Assembly (NCBI GenBank): GCA_947624255.1
Contig: CANQJO010000019.1
Coordinates: 1 to 35,418, forward strand
Reading direction: 5' to 3'
DNA length: 35,418 nt
Origin: an uncultured Ruminococcus sp.
Lineage (GTDB): Bacteria; Bacillota; Clostridia; Oscillospirales; Ruminococcaceae
The stretch's first letter is position 1. The number at the start of each line of letters is the position of its first letter. This document shows positions 15,855-23,281 of the stretch, piece by piece. Position numbers and translations under genes: made by a program. Below the pieces are notes generated by a model. That model was not told the DNA's origin. It did not search any database and worked only from the letters and a program-made list of their open reading frames with translations.

Positions 15855-17036
15855 TCACGCTGCCATAAGCTCGGCAAATACTGCATATCCTCGTGTAGGA
15901 TCTGCTACAAAAACATGAGTCACCGCTCCCACGAGCTTGCCGTTCTGGATGATCGGACTGCCGCTCATACCTTGAACGATGCCTCCCGTTGCAGCAAGAA
16001 GCTCCGGATCGGTTATCCGGATAACCATATTTTTAGAGCTGTCGGTGCTTTTATAGTCGATCTCCTCTATTTCAACAGAGTAGCTTTCGGGCTTGCTGCC
16101 GCTTACGGTAGTGAGTATCTCTGCTTCACCTGTTGTTATATCCTGCCGAAACGCCATTTTATAATCATGCGATCCGCTGCAAAGCTCGCCGATCGCCTTG
16201 TCGTCAAGTTTGCCGAAAATACCGCTCCCGTTATTTTCCTCAAGGATACCGTACATCTCACCCCTGACAAACTGTCCTCTCAGCTCACCGGGAACGCCCA
16301 TTTCGCCCTTGACTGTCTCGGTTATCTCCACAGGCACTGCCTCACCGCTTTGAAGCGGAACGAGTTCTCCGGTGTCAGAATCACATATGGGATGGCCGAG
16401 ACCGGCAAATTCGCCGGTCTCCTTATTGATAAAGGTCATCGTACCGATGCCGGCAATGCTGTCACGCACCCACATTCCGCCGCAGAATGTTCCGCTGTCA
16501 GCCATAACAGGCTTCAATTCGGCGCAAAATCGGCTGCCGTCACGGTTCACGGTAATGCTCAGCGAGTTTCCGCCGCTTCCGGCAATTATTTCTTGAAGAC
16601 GGTTATTCGAGTTTACCTCCATGCCGTTGACAAGGCAGATAACATCTCCCTCTCTGATACCTGCCTCCTTTGCCGGACAAACGCTGTTCCCGCTGCTGTC
16701 ACGGAAATCTCCGAGACCGGTCACCATAACGCCCTCCATAAGAAGCTTTATGCCGAAAGGCGCACCGCACGCCGTCAGCACAGGAGCTTCCGCCTCTTTG
16801 ACAAAAACGTTTTTGACAGGGATAGCTCCGAAAAGAGAAAGCGTCATCTGCTGTGAGGCAGGATAAGCTTCGCAGCTTATTTCGGGATATTCCGCTATTT
16901 TCAGCTTACTGCCGGCTTCCGCAGTGAGATATTCCGGCAGTCGGTCGGAATAATAGTGCGCAGTTCCGAATAAACCTGCCAGCGCAGCAGATAATATTAC
17001 CGCTGCTGTTTTTCTGATTTTTCTTTTAAGCTGCAT
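15855..17036 (-). CDS. spoIVB: SpoIVB sporulation signalling serine protease
   Basis: SpoIVB is secreted from the forespore into the intermembrane space and triggers pro-sigma-K processing by cutting the SpoIVFA inhibitor. The 393-residue protein has one N-terminal membrane helix (about 12-30), a PDZ domain (AKEAGIREGDVICLVNGMEVNS) and a peptidase S55 domain with FAGLGHPICD (catalytic His) and GGIVQGMSGSPIIQNGKLVGAVTH (catalytic Ser). The start follows AAAGGAAG; a longer reading frame to 17201 has no ribosome site. On the minus strand GATACTA (about 17085-17091) resembles a sigma-G -10 box, and a CCGGCG/CGCCGG hairpin (17062-17077) lies in the leader; both are suggestive only. The gene indicates a spore-forming lineage. 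Confidence 0.9.
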   Translation of the reverse strand: MQLKRKIRKTAAVILSAALAGLFGTAHYYSDRLPEYLTAEAGSKLKIAEYPEISCEAYPASQQMTLSLFGAIPVKNVFVKEAEAPVLTACGAPFGIKLLMEGVMVTGLGDFRDSSGNSVCPAKEAGIREGDVICLVNGMEVNSNNRLQEIIAGSGGNSLSITVNRDGSRFCAELKPVMADSGTFCGGMWVRDSIAGIGTMTFINKETGEFAGLGHPICDSDTGELVPLQSGEAVPVEITETVKGEMGVPGELRGQFVRGEMYGILEENNGSGIFGKLDDKAIGELCSGSHDYKMAFRQDITTGEAEILTTVSGSKPESYSVEIEEIDYKSTDSSKNMVIRITDPELLAATGGIVQGMSGSPIIQNGKLVGAVTHVFVADPTRGYAVFAELMAA

Positions 17037-17157
17037 TTTTAACTTCCTTTCTATGGGAATACCGGCGCAAACGCCGGATAAGAATAGTATCCTGCAAGTG
17101 CGCATTATTATGATAGAGAATATGTCACAGATTTTTTTCCTGACAGAAGGTGGAAAA

Positions 17158-17610
17158 ATGAAAAAAACATCCGTAAAGAAAAAAGCTGCGGAGCGATGCA
17201 TTACCGTAGTGATGCTTATATTGACAGCAATATATCCTCTGTTTATGACATCAATGACAGCCGCCGGAATTATTTACCACAGAACCGGCTACGGAGATAT
17301 TTCCGTTCAAGGAGTGCTGCTTCTTGCATCGTCGCTGATGCTGACCGCCGGAGCAGTGCTCAGCATTTTCCGGAAAAAATTATGCAGCATCCTTTCCGCA
17401 TCGTTTTTGCTGACAGGGAGCATACTCTGCATTGCATCACTGAAAAAGCTCATGGAACACGCCGATCGCTTCGGCTGGACAGGACACGGCAGATATGAGG
17501 GAATTCCTGTCAGTGATATGTACCTTCAACGGATAGCTCCTGCTGTTATACCTGTTGCGGCAGCGATATATCTTGCAGTAAAGCATTACGCAGATAAGCG
17601 AGACTCATGA
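17158..17610 (+). CDS. Four-helix membrane protein of unknown function
   Basis: A 150-residue, largely hydrophobic protein with a basic N-terminus (MKKTSVKKK) and four likely membrane helices (about 13-37, 49-68, 74-93 and 126-143). A short loop between helices 3 and 4 contains HADRFGWTGHGRYEG. No family is recognised. AAGGTGG lies 4 nt before the ATG at 17158; a longer frame from 17053 has no ribosome site. It is divergent from spoIVB, so a sporulation link is possible but unproved. Confidence 0.65.
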   Translation: MKKTSVKKKAAERCITVVMLILTAIYPLFMTSMTAAGIIYHRTGYGDISVQGVLLLASSLMLTAGAVLSIFRKKLCSILSASFLLTGSILCIASLKKLMEHADRFGWTGHGRYEGIPVSDMYLQRIAPAVIPVAAAIYLAVKHYADKRDS

Positions 17611-17696
17611 TCTGCTATGCAAAATATCTCAAATATATTATAACCCTGATGATCGAAAAAATACGTCGCAGTCGGTCGGAGAGTTTACAAAATAAC

Positions 17697-17747
17697 AAAA
17701 AAACAACGACCTTCATCGGCACCCTCTCAAAAAGCCGATCAAGGTCG
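17697..17747 (-). terminator. Intrinsic terminator of the candidate RNA
   Basis: CGACCTT/AAGGTCG (17707-17713 and 17741-17747) continues, across one mismatch, as ATCGGC/GCCGAT (17715-17720 and 17734-17739) with a 13-nt loop. On the minus strand it runs into TTGTTTTTTT. The plus-strand side ends only CTGTTTA, so it may also stop the 17158-17610 transcript weakly. Confidence 0.8.
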
Positions 17748-18080
17748 CTGTTTATACATCTCCGCACCCTCTATACGGAGCTGCATTTTCTCAGCGGTGC
17801 AATATGTGCATCTGCGGTGTAAAAAATGAATGAAAATAGCGGAGCATCTCTGAGCTGTCGCAATAAAGTTAAACATATTATAGGCATCAATGTTTAACGA
17901 CAGCTTTCAGTAGTAATTTTGTGCAGCATCTTTTTATCATTGATCTCCGATGGAGTTTAGATCGGAGAATGCAGAATTGCAGCAATACCTGCTGAGTTTT
18001 AACAGTACAAAAATGTAACTGAAAGCGATTGGAGCGTTGGAAAGAAATCCCATAAAATAGCAGAATTCCTCACTTCCAAC
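17697..18080 (-). ncRNA. Candidate structured non-coding RNA of about 380 nt
   Basis: No ORF of note is present. The unit is framed by a consensus promoter (18087-18115) and an intrinsic terminator (17697-17747), both on the minus strand. Between them several strong pairings are visible: GTTGGAA/TTCCAAC at the 5' end; a long-range GCTTTCAGT/ACTGAAAGC closing a region that holds CAGCA/TGCTG and TCTCCGAT/ATCGGAGA hairpins; a GTTAAACAT/ATGTTTAAC hairpin (17868-17898) extended by AGCTGTC/GACAGCT (17853-17905); and CTCCG/CGGAG just before the terminator. The loops of the last two hairpins share AGAGGGTGC. It lacks hallmarks of RNase P RNA, tmRNA and SRP RNA, so I do not recognise the class. Expression is not shown by sequence alone. 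Confidence 0.6.
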
Positions 18081-18086
18081 AATTGT

Positions 18087-18115
18087 ATTATAAAATATAA
18101 TACCGTGATAATCAA
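18087..18115 (-). promoter_or_regulatory. Promoter of the candidate RNA
   Basis: On the minus strand TTGATT (18110-18115), 17-bp spacer, TATAAT (18087-18092). The expected start is near 18080, exactly where the first hairpin begins. Confidence 0.75.
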
Positions 18116-18262
18116 TTGATAATATTGCTCATTTTTAGAATTATTTTGCTAAATCCTGCGCTAAAAACAATATGTACATTCTGTAAATTTGATATTTCGG
18201 ATAATTTATACAAATTGTCTTCATCAATTCAAAAATTAACAAAATATGTACAGTCTATGAAG

Positions 18263-18368
18263 TTTTTTGCATTATGCAGCGGCGGTATATTGAGAAAATC
18301 TGTATCTCATCTACCGGCGGTGGATATTGTAAGCATTGTAAACTTGTGCCCTAACGTGATGCAAAAAA
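18263..18368. repeat. Inverted-repeat element in an otherwise gene-free stretch
   Basis: The arms TTTTTTGCAT (18263-18272) and ATGCAAAAAA (18359-18368) are perfect inverse complements 86 bp apart; inside is a TGAGA/TCTCA hairpin (18291-18309). The surrounding 18116-18410 is AT-rich and shows no convincing gene: the longest plus-strand ORF (88 codons) has no ribosome site and unlikely composition. Confidence 0.5.
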
Positions 18369-18414
18369 TCCTCCTGTGGTGAAGATTATATCAACAAACA
18401 AAAAACGCCGATCG

Positions 18415-18451
18415 AAAAAAATCAAAAAAGATGCCCCGCAGGACATCTTTT
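18415..18451 (-). terminator. Intrinsic terminator of the helical-repeat protein gene
   Basis: AAAAGATG (18426-18433) pairs with CATCTTTT (18444-18451); on the minus strand the stem runs into TTTTTTGATTTTTTT. It begins only 5 nt after the stop codon at 18456. Confidence 0.85.
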
Positions 18452-18455
18452 CTTC

Positions 18456-19163
18456 TTATATTATTCCCTGAGAGGCTTCCACGATGCATCTTTCGTAATA
18501 TTCCCTGCTCCACGGAAACTCAAATTCACTGAAAAGTTTCAGCAGACTGCGTGTATTTGCAACAGCATCCTCCAAACCGTCCGCATCACCGGATCTCGCA
18601 AAAATGTACACGCCGGTAGTCATGATCTCAAGGAGTTTCGTGTCATTTCTGCCATGAGGCTTATAGCCGAATCTCATAAGCTTGAAAGCGTCCTGATAAT
18701 TCTTGGCAGCGCAGTCAACAAGGGCAAGTGCGATAAACATATCAGCCTGCTGCTGCTGAGGCTTTTTCTGGGCGAATTTCTGCATGAAATCTATATTTTC
18801 CGTTCTGAAATCCTCCGCATTGCGCCAATGTCCCAGCTTGCTTTCAGTCTTGAGCATCTCGATGCAGTAGGCGAATTTCTCATCGCCGCCGAGTTTTTTA
18901 TCAGCAAGCATATCAAGGTAAAAGCTCTCGCTTTTGTTATCGTGTATCTTGTCATAAAGGTGGGCAAGCTGAACGATATCCCCCGGATCGGGCTTTTTGA
19001 CATCATTTATAAAAGCATCGGCAAACTGCTCGCAAAGCTCCTTTGAGTAGCCTCCCTCAGCGTAGATCCGGTAGATCTCTTCATATTTTTTCATCTCTGC
19101 ACCAAACGAGGGACGCAGAGACTTGGCAAAATTATTTTTTTTGAATTCCGATGGTGAAAGCAT
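18456..19163 (-). CDS. Helical-repeat (TPR-like) protein of unknown function
   Basis: A 235-residue soluble, almost fully alpha-helical protein. Helix pairs of about 34 residues (for example DIVQLAHLYDKIHDNKSESF, ALALVDCAAKNYQDAFKLM, MTTGVYIFARSGDADGLEDA) suggest TPR-like repeats and a protein-binding role. No signal peptide or membrane segment. The first ATG is about 10 nt after GAGGGG; an internal ATG (codon 24) has no better site. It is a single-gene unit with its own consensus promoter (19244-19272) and terminator. The exact family is not recognised. Confidence 0.7.
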   Translation of the reverse strand: MLSPSEFKKNNFAKSLRPSFGAEMKKYEEIYRIYAEGGYSKELCEQFADAFINDVKKPDPGDIVQLAHLYDKIHDNKSESFYLDMLADKKLGGDEKFAYCIEMLKTESKLGHWRNAEDFRTENIDFMQKFAQKKPQQQQADMFIALALVDCAAKNYQDAFKLMRFGYKPHGRNDTKLLEIMTTGVYIFARSGDADGLEDAVANTRSLLKLFSEFEFPWSREYYERCIVEASQGII

Positions 19164-19243
19164 AGCGTTTGTCCCCTCTCAGGAGCGTCCGGCAAAAAGT
19201 GCACAGCTCCCATAATATTTCATATTTTTATCTGTACCGGATA

Positions 19244-19272
19244 ATTATAACACAAATTTAATTCTTAGTCAA
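19244..19272 (-). promoter_or_regulatory. Promoter of the helical-repeat protein gene
   Basis: On the minus strand TTGACT (19267-19272), 17-bp spacer, TATAAT (19244-19249). Confidence 0.8.
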
Positions 19273-19384
19273 TAATAATAGAAAGGATTTTATAAAACTG
19301 TTGAAATGCACAAAAAATCAGTGATATTTTCTCCTAATTAAAACATTTTATAATCAAAAAGTTTAAGTCTGTTTCAAGAATCTA

Positions 19385-19393
19385 TGATATAAT
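19385..19393 (+). promoter_or_regulatory. Extended -10 promoter of the two-component system
   Basis: TGATATAAT is an extended -10 box; the -35 region (AAGTCT at 17 bp) is poor, which is common for extended -10 promoters. It would give a leader of about 80 nt. Nothing else is seen in the 19273-19481 gap. Confidence 0.5.
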
Positions 19394-19481
19394 AAAGGAT
19401 AATAATTTTTGTTTTGTGTTATTGCTCCGTGAGTTTCACAAGGCTCTTCAAGAGCTGATGATCTGTTAAAGGAGGATCTTT

Positions 19482-20150
19482 ATGCGCCTGCTTGTTGTTG
19501 AAGACGAGGTACAGCTTGCCGATGCTCTTACCGAAATACTCAAACGAAACCGCTACATTGTTGATACCGTATACAACGGCATTGACGGTCTTGATAACGC
19601 TCTGACCGGCGTTTATGACTGTATTATCCTTGATATAATGCTTCCCGGAATGAACGGCATTGAGCTTCTCAGAAATATCAGAAAAGAAAAGATCTCTACC
19701 CCTGTGCTCCTGCTCACTGCACGCAGCGAGGTGGAGGACAAGATAAACGGCCTTGACTGCGGCGCTGATGATTATCTCACCAAACCGTTCGTCACCGGAG
19801 AGCTTCTCGCTCGTATAAGAGCTTTAATGCGGCGCAAGGGCGAGATCATCGACGAAAACAAGCTCGAATACAACGGTCTGGAGCTGAACAGAAATACCTG
19901 CTCTATTATCCGGGAGGGTTCCGAGCTGAAGCTCAGCCTTAAGGAATATCAGATAATGGAGCTGCTCATATCCAATCCGAAGCAAATACTCCCAAAGGAG
20001 CGCATCATTGAAAAGATCTGGGGATATGAGAGCGATGTGGAATATAATAACATCGAGGTCTATATTTCGTTCCTGAGAAAGAAACTCGCTGTGATCTCCT
20101 CTCCCATACAGATAAAAACCGCACGAGGAATAGGATATTTTCTTGAATAG
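19482..20150 (+). CDS. OmpR/PhoB-type response regulator
   Basis: A 222-residue DNA-binding regulator. The receiver domain has the acidic pair VVEDE at residues 5-9, the phosphorylated Asp51 (CIILDIMLPGMNG) and the lysine of TKPF near 101. The C-terminal winged helix (LKLSLKEYQIMELLISNPKQILPKERIIEKIW...VEVYISFLRKKL...ARGIGYFL) is a Trans_reg_C domain. AAAGGAGG lies 6 nt before the ATG. The histidine kinase follows 11 nt downstream and is surely its partner. Target genes are not deducible. Confidence 0.95.
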   Translation: MRLLVVEDEVQLADALTEILKRNRYIVDTVYNGIDGLDNALTGVYDCIILDIMLPGMNGIELLRNIRKEKISTPVLLLTARSEVEDKINGLDCGADDYLTKPFVTGELLARIRALMRRKGEIIDENKLEYNGLELNRNTCSIIREGSELKLSLKEYQIMELLISNPKQILPKERIIEKIWGYESDVEYNNIEVYISFLRKKLAVISSPIQIKTARGIGYFLE

Positions 20151-20161
20151 GAGGACGATCC

Positions 20162-21877
20162 ATGTTCAGAAAAGCTCATCTGAGGCTTTTTGCCATAATT
20201 ACGGCGATACTCCTTGCTGTGTTCATCGCCGTACTCGGCTCAATAAATGTCATAATGCGAAAAGTAACACAGCAGCAGTCTCTCGAAACGCTCCGCCACG
20301 TGGCAGCTGATATTGAATACGATCCAAAAACCTCCACGTTTACTTATAACAGGGGATTCGGCAAACGCCCTTACGACGATCAGCCGCCGTTTAAGCCTCC
20401 TGTGACGACCACCGGTGCAGTTTCCGCAACAACGACGAGTACGGAAAATTCAAAAACCGAAACAACCACCACTACGGCTGAAACCACAGCCGCTCTGTCA
20501 GTGACGACCTCGGCACAGGCACAGACACATCTGCAAACGCAGACCACCGCTTCACCAAAAACCGAAACAGTGACGACTAAACTGCCGGTCACTGAACCTC
20601 CCACGGGAGGGTACGGCGAACCTCCTATGGGCCATCACGGAGATCATGGAAGACCTGACGAACCGTTCTATGATCCCGAATATCCCGATCAAGAAGATCC
20701 CCCGAGGGAAGAGCCGACCTTTGCTCCCCAATATCCCGGCAGGAGAGAGTATCAAGAGGTAAGAAATCTCTCTTTCTCCGGAGCGTCCGGTACTGTCCTG
20801 AGCAATACTGTTCTTCCGGTATACTCCGCTCCGGGAGATCAGCCAATGCCCGATACGGAAAAGAAAGAGCCTGTTCCCAAATCGCTGGAGTCAATGAATT
20901 TCTTTATCATTATGGCTGACAAAGAGGGAGAATATCTTGCCTCGATGAACAATGACGACCTTACCGAGGAAACAGCACAGAGCTACATCTCCACAGCCCT
21001 GAAAAATAAGGATAATACCGGTATGCTCGGATCGCTCCAATACTACCGTCAGGAGAAAACCAACGGCACGCTTATCGTCCTTACAGACAAAAGCGCCGAT
21101 CAGAATATGCTCCGCCGCCTTACAAGGACTACCATGCTTATAGGCGCAATGAGCTTCCTGCTCCTTTCGGCAGCGGCATTCTTCATCAGCAAAAAGATCA
21201 TGCAGCCCTTGAAAACGGCTTTCGATAAGCAAAAGCAGTTCATCTCAGATGCAAGCCATGAGCTGAAAACTCCTCTGACTGTCATCTCTGCCAATGCGGA
21301 CGTGCTGTCAGGCGAGATCGGCGAGAATAAATGGCTGAATTATATACGCTCCCAGACTGATAGAATGAACGTACTTGTGAACGATCTGCTGAATCTCACC
21401 CGTCTCGAAAATAATACGGGAGACTTTATCCGCACCGACTTTGACCTCAGCAAGGCAATAATCAACACCGCACTTCCATTTGAATGTCAGGCATTTGAAA
21501 GCAACAAGACTTTTCAGGTGAATGTGGAGGAGGGGATAACTCTCAACGGCAGTGAGCGTCACATAAAACAGATGGCGGCGATCTTTATAGACAACGCTCT
21601 TAAATATTCAAACGACGGCGGAACGGTGATCGTCACGCTGAAAAAGCAGGGCGACAAGAAGCTGTTTTCCGTCTACAACACGGGTGAGGGAGTCAAGAAC
21701 AGCGAAAAAGATAAAATTTTTGAGCGTTTCTACCGCAGCGATGACTCACGTTCGAGAGCTACCGGCGGATACGGTCTCGGTCTGGCTATTGCACGCTCTA
21801 TAATCGACAGACATAAATTCAAAATAACGGTAGATAACGAAGAGGGCAAGAGCATCCGCTTCACAGTGATAATGTAA
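20162..21877 (+). CDS. Membrane sensor histidine kinase with Thr-rich extracellular region
   Basis: A 571-residue kinase. Helix 1 is at about residues 8-30; a long extracellular part (about 31-315) follows, with a Thr-rich segment (about 80-145) and then a Pro/Gly/His/Asp-rich segment (GYGEPPMGHHGDHGRPDEP). Helix 2 is TTMLIGAMSFLLLSAAAFF. HisKA carries His366 in SDASHELKTPLTV; the ATPase domain shows the N box (DNALKYS) and GGYGLGLAIA. No clear HAMP domain separates helix 2 from HisKA. The Thr-rich part looks like the flexible, possibly glycosylated linkers of surface proteins, which is unusual in a kinase and suggests sensing at or beyond the cell wall; the His/Asp-rich part could bind metal. 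GGAGG precedes the ATG. Confidence 0.92.
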   Translation: MFRKAHLRLFAIITAILLAVFIAVLGSINVIMRKVTQQQSLETLRHVAADIEYDPKTSTFTYNRGFGKRPYDDQPPFKPPVTTTGAVSATTTSTENSKTETTTTTAETTAALSVTTSAQAQTHLQTQTTASPKTETVTTKLPVTEPPTGGYGEPPMGHHGDHGRPDEPFYDPEYPDQEDPPREEPTFAPQYPGRREYQEVRNLSFSGASGTVLSNTVLPVYSAPGDQPMPDTEKKEPVPKSLESMNFFIIMADKEGEYLASMNNDDLTEETAQSYISTALKNKDNTGMLGSLQYYRQEKTNGTLIVLTDKSADQNMLRRLTRTTMLIGAMSFLLLSAAAFFISKKIMQPLKTAFDKQKQFISDASHELKTPLTVISANADVLSGEIGENKWLNYIRSQTDRMNVLVNDLLNLTRLENNTGDFIRTDFDLSKAIINTALPFECQAFESNKTFQVNVEEGITLNGSERHIKQMAAIFIDNALKYSNDGGTVIVTLKKQGDKKLFSVYNTGEGVKNSEKDKIFERFYRSDDSRSRATGGYGLGLAIARSIIDRHKFKITVDNEEGKSIRFTVIM

Positions 21878-21907
21878 TAATATTTTTATTTTAACTTGAA
21901 TATGATA

Positions 21908-21936
21908 TTGACTTCCGCACAGGAAAGTGATATAAT
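21908..21936 (+). promoter_or_regulatory. tRNA-Thr promoter
   Basis: TTGACT (21908-21913), 17-bp spacer, TATAAT (21931-21936), about 20 nt upstream of the mature tRNA. Confidence 0.85.
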
Positions 21937-21957
21937 AAGTGAGGTGTTCTTGTACCT

Positions 21958-22033
21958 GCTACTGTGGCTCAGCCGGTAGAGCAGCTCACTCGTAATGAGC
22001 AGGTCGCCCGTTCGAATCGGGTCAGTAGCTCCA
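21958..22033 (+). tRNA. tRNA-Thr (anticodon CGT)
   Basis: All arms fold: acceptor GCTACTG/CAGTAGC, D stem GCTC/GAGC, anticodon stem GCTCA/TGAGC with loop CTCGTAA (anticodon CGT, reading ACG), T stem GCCCG/CGGGT around TTCGAAT. CCA is encoded at 22031-22033. Length 76 nt. A single tRNA with its own promoter. Confidence 0.96.
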
Positions 22034-22053
22034 TAAATACTAATTTCATTAAA

Positions 22054-22176
22054 AAAAACGTGCAAGATTTGTGAATAAACCTATTACAAGAAAAAGTGAC
22101 GAAACCATACTGACGTATGCCGAATCACTTTGACACAGTAAAAGGTGCAGGATATTCGCAAATCTTGAACGTTTTT
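22054..22176. repeat. MITE-like inverted-repeat element (copy B)
   Basis: The 24-bp arms (22054-22077 and 22153-22176; core CAAGATTTG.GAATA) are inverse complements with 2 mismatches. Between them a nested hairpin is formed by AAAGTGA/TCACTTT (22093-22099, 22125-22131) and CATAC/GTATG. The right arm and following ~20 nt match copy A (argG leader), and the left flank (ACTAAT.TCATT..AAAAAACGTGC) matches copy C at the right end. No transposase is nearby; a target duplication was not found by eye. Confidence 0.65.
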
Positions 22177-22234
22177 AGAACGAGATCAGTATCAGAGATC
22201 TTGTAAAAAAATCGTTCGGAATGAGGTGAACGGC

Positions 22235-22723
22235 ATGGAAAGAAAAGATAAAATAAATTACTACCTTGACCTTGCGGAGGTCGTCTCACAGCGCAGCACC
22301 TGTATCCGCAGACGGTACGGAGCTGTTATCGTCAATAATGATGAGGTCGTTTCTACGGGATATTCCGGCGCTCCACGAGGCAGAAAAAACTGCTCCGACA
22401 TCGGAAGATGTATCCGCACCGAGCTGAATATTCCTCGTGGGGAGCGTTACGAACTATGCCGCAGCGTCCATGCTGAAGCTAATGCCATAATCAGTGCCGC
22501 CCGTGATAAAATGCTGGGAGGAACTCTTTTTCTCTGCGGAACGGAAGTCTCTACCGGAGAATACGTTGAAAACAGCAACAGCTGCTCAATGTGCAAGCGA
22601 ATGATAATAAATGCCGGTCTATCGAGTGTGTGCATAAGAGATTCAAGCTCTGCATACAGAATTATCAATGTCAGCGATTGGGTGAATAATGACGAATCGC
22701 TCATAGGTACGCTCGGCTACTGA
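22235..22723 (+). CDS. Deoxycytidylate (dCMP) deaminase family protein
   Basis: A 162-residue zinc deaminase of the dCMP deaminase/ComEB type. The catalytic HAEAN is at residues 79-83 and the zinc ligands CSMC at 117-120. Expected role: dCMP to dUMP for thymidylate supply. The ATG at 22235 lies 6 nt after GAGGTG; the GTG at 22226 overlaps that ribosome site and is rejected. smpB follows after about 40 nt. Repeat copy B forms most of its upstream region, so any promoter must lie in or near the repeat. Confidence 0.88.
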   Translation: MERKDKINYYLDLAEVVSQRSTCIRRRYGAVIVNNDEVVSTGYSGAPRGRKNCSDIGRCIRTELNIPRGERYELCRSVHAEANAIISAARDKMLGGTLFLCGTEVSTGEYVENSNSCSMCKRMIINAGLSSVCIRDSSSAYRIINVSDWVNNDESLIGTLGY

Positions 22724-22765
22724 TCGCCGAACATTTGTAATATCATTTGATCCGGAGATGAATAT

Positions 22766-23224
22766 ATGCGTTCAAAGGAAACTAAAACTATCACCGAAAA
22801 CAGAAAGGCTCGCCATGACTATTTTGTCCTTGAAACATACGAGGCAGGCATCGAGCTTGTCGGTACTGAGGTGAAGTCTATCCGTCAGGGAGGCGTGAAC
22901 CTCAAGGATTCATGGTGCTCTGTCGATAATGGAGAGCTTTTCGTCCGGGGTATGCATATCTCCCCTTACGAAAAAGGAAATATCTTCAACCGTGATCCGC
23001 TGAGAGTGCGCCGTCTTCTCATGCATCGCCGTGAGATCAACAAGCTCTATGGCACACTCAAGCAGGAGGGATTGTCGCTTATTCCGCTGAGTCTCTATTT
23101 CAAGGATTCCCGTGTGAAAATGCAGCTTGGTCTGTGCAAGGGCAAAAAGCTCTATGATAAGCGTGAGTCTGCCGCAAAACGTGATGCTCAGAGAGAAATA
23201 GAGCGAAGACTGAAAGAAAGATAA
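22766..23224 (+). CDS. smpB: SsrA-binding protein SmpB
   Basis: Binds tmRNA and delivers it to stalled ribosomes for trans-translation. 152 residues with the typical N-terminal [31 protein letters not shown], central [13 protein letters not shown] and the basic C-terminal tail [25 protein letters not shown] precedes the ATG by 8 nt. A strong terminator follows directly. The tmRNA gene is not found in the window. Confidence 0.97.
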   Translation: MRSKETKTITENRKARHDYFVLETYEAGIELVGTEVKSIRQGGVNLKDSWCSVDNGELFVRGMHISPYEKGNIFNRDPLRVRRLLMHRREINKLYGTLKQEGLSLIPLSLYFKDSRVKMQLGLCKGKKLYDKRESAAKRDAQREIERRLKER

Positions 23225-23257
23225 AAACTGCGTGACCGGCGGTCACGCAGTTTTTTT
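23223..23257. terminator. Bidirectional terminator between smpB and cwlD
   Basis: A perfect 15-bp stem AAAAACTGCGTGACC (23223-23237) / GGTCACGCAGTTTTT (23241-23255) with a 3-nt loop and T-runs on both strands. It serves the converging smpB and cwlD genes. Confidence 0.95.
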
Positions 23258-23281
23258 ACAGATGCCCTTATCTGCCAATGT

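Noticed and set aside
15786..16856. 356-codon plus-strand ORF opposite spoIVB
   Set aside because: SpoIVB on the other strand has clear PDZ and S55 motifs; this frame has no recognisable domain and starts inside the HPr terminator.
17697..18080. RNase P RNA, tmRNA or SRP RNA as identity of the structured RNA
   Set aside because: The conserved GAGGAAAGTCC/ACAGAA blocks of RNase P, a tRNA-like CCA end for tmRNA and the SRP Alu/GGAAGCAG blocks were looked for and not found.
18116..18382. 88-codon plus-strand ORF in the gene-free stretch
   Set aside because: No ribosome site, AT-driven composition, and it spans the inverted-repeat element.
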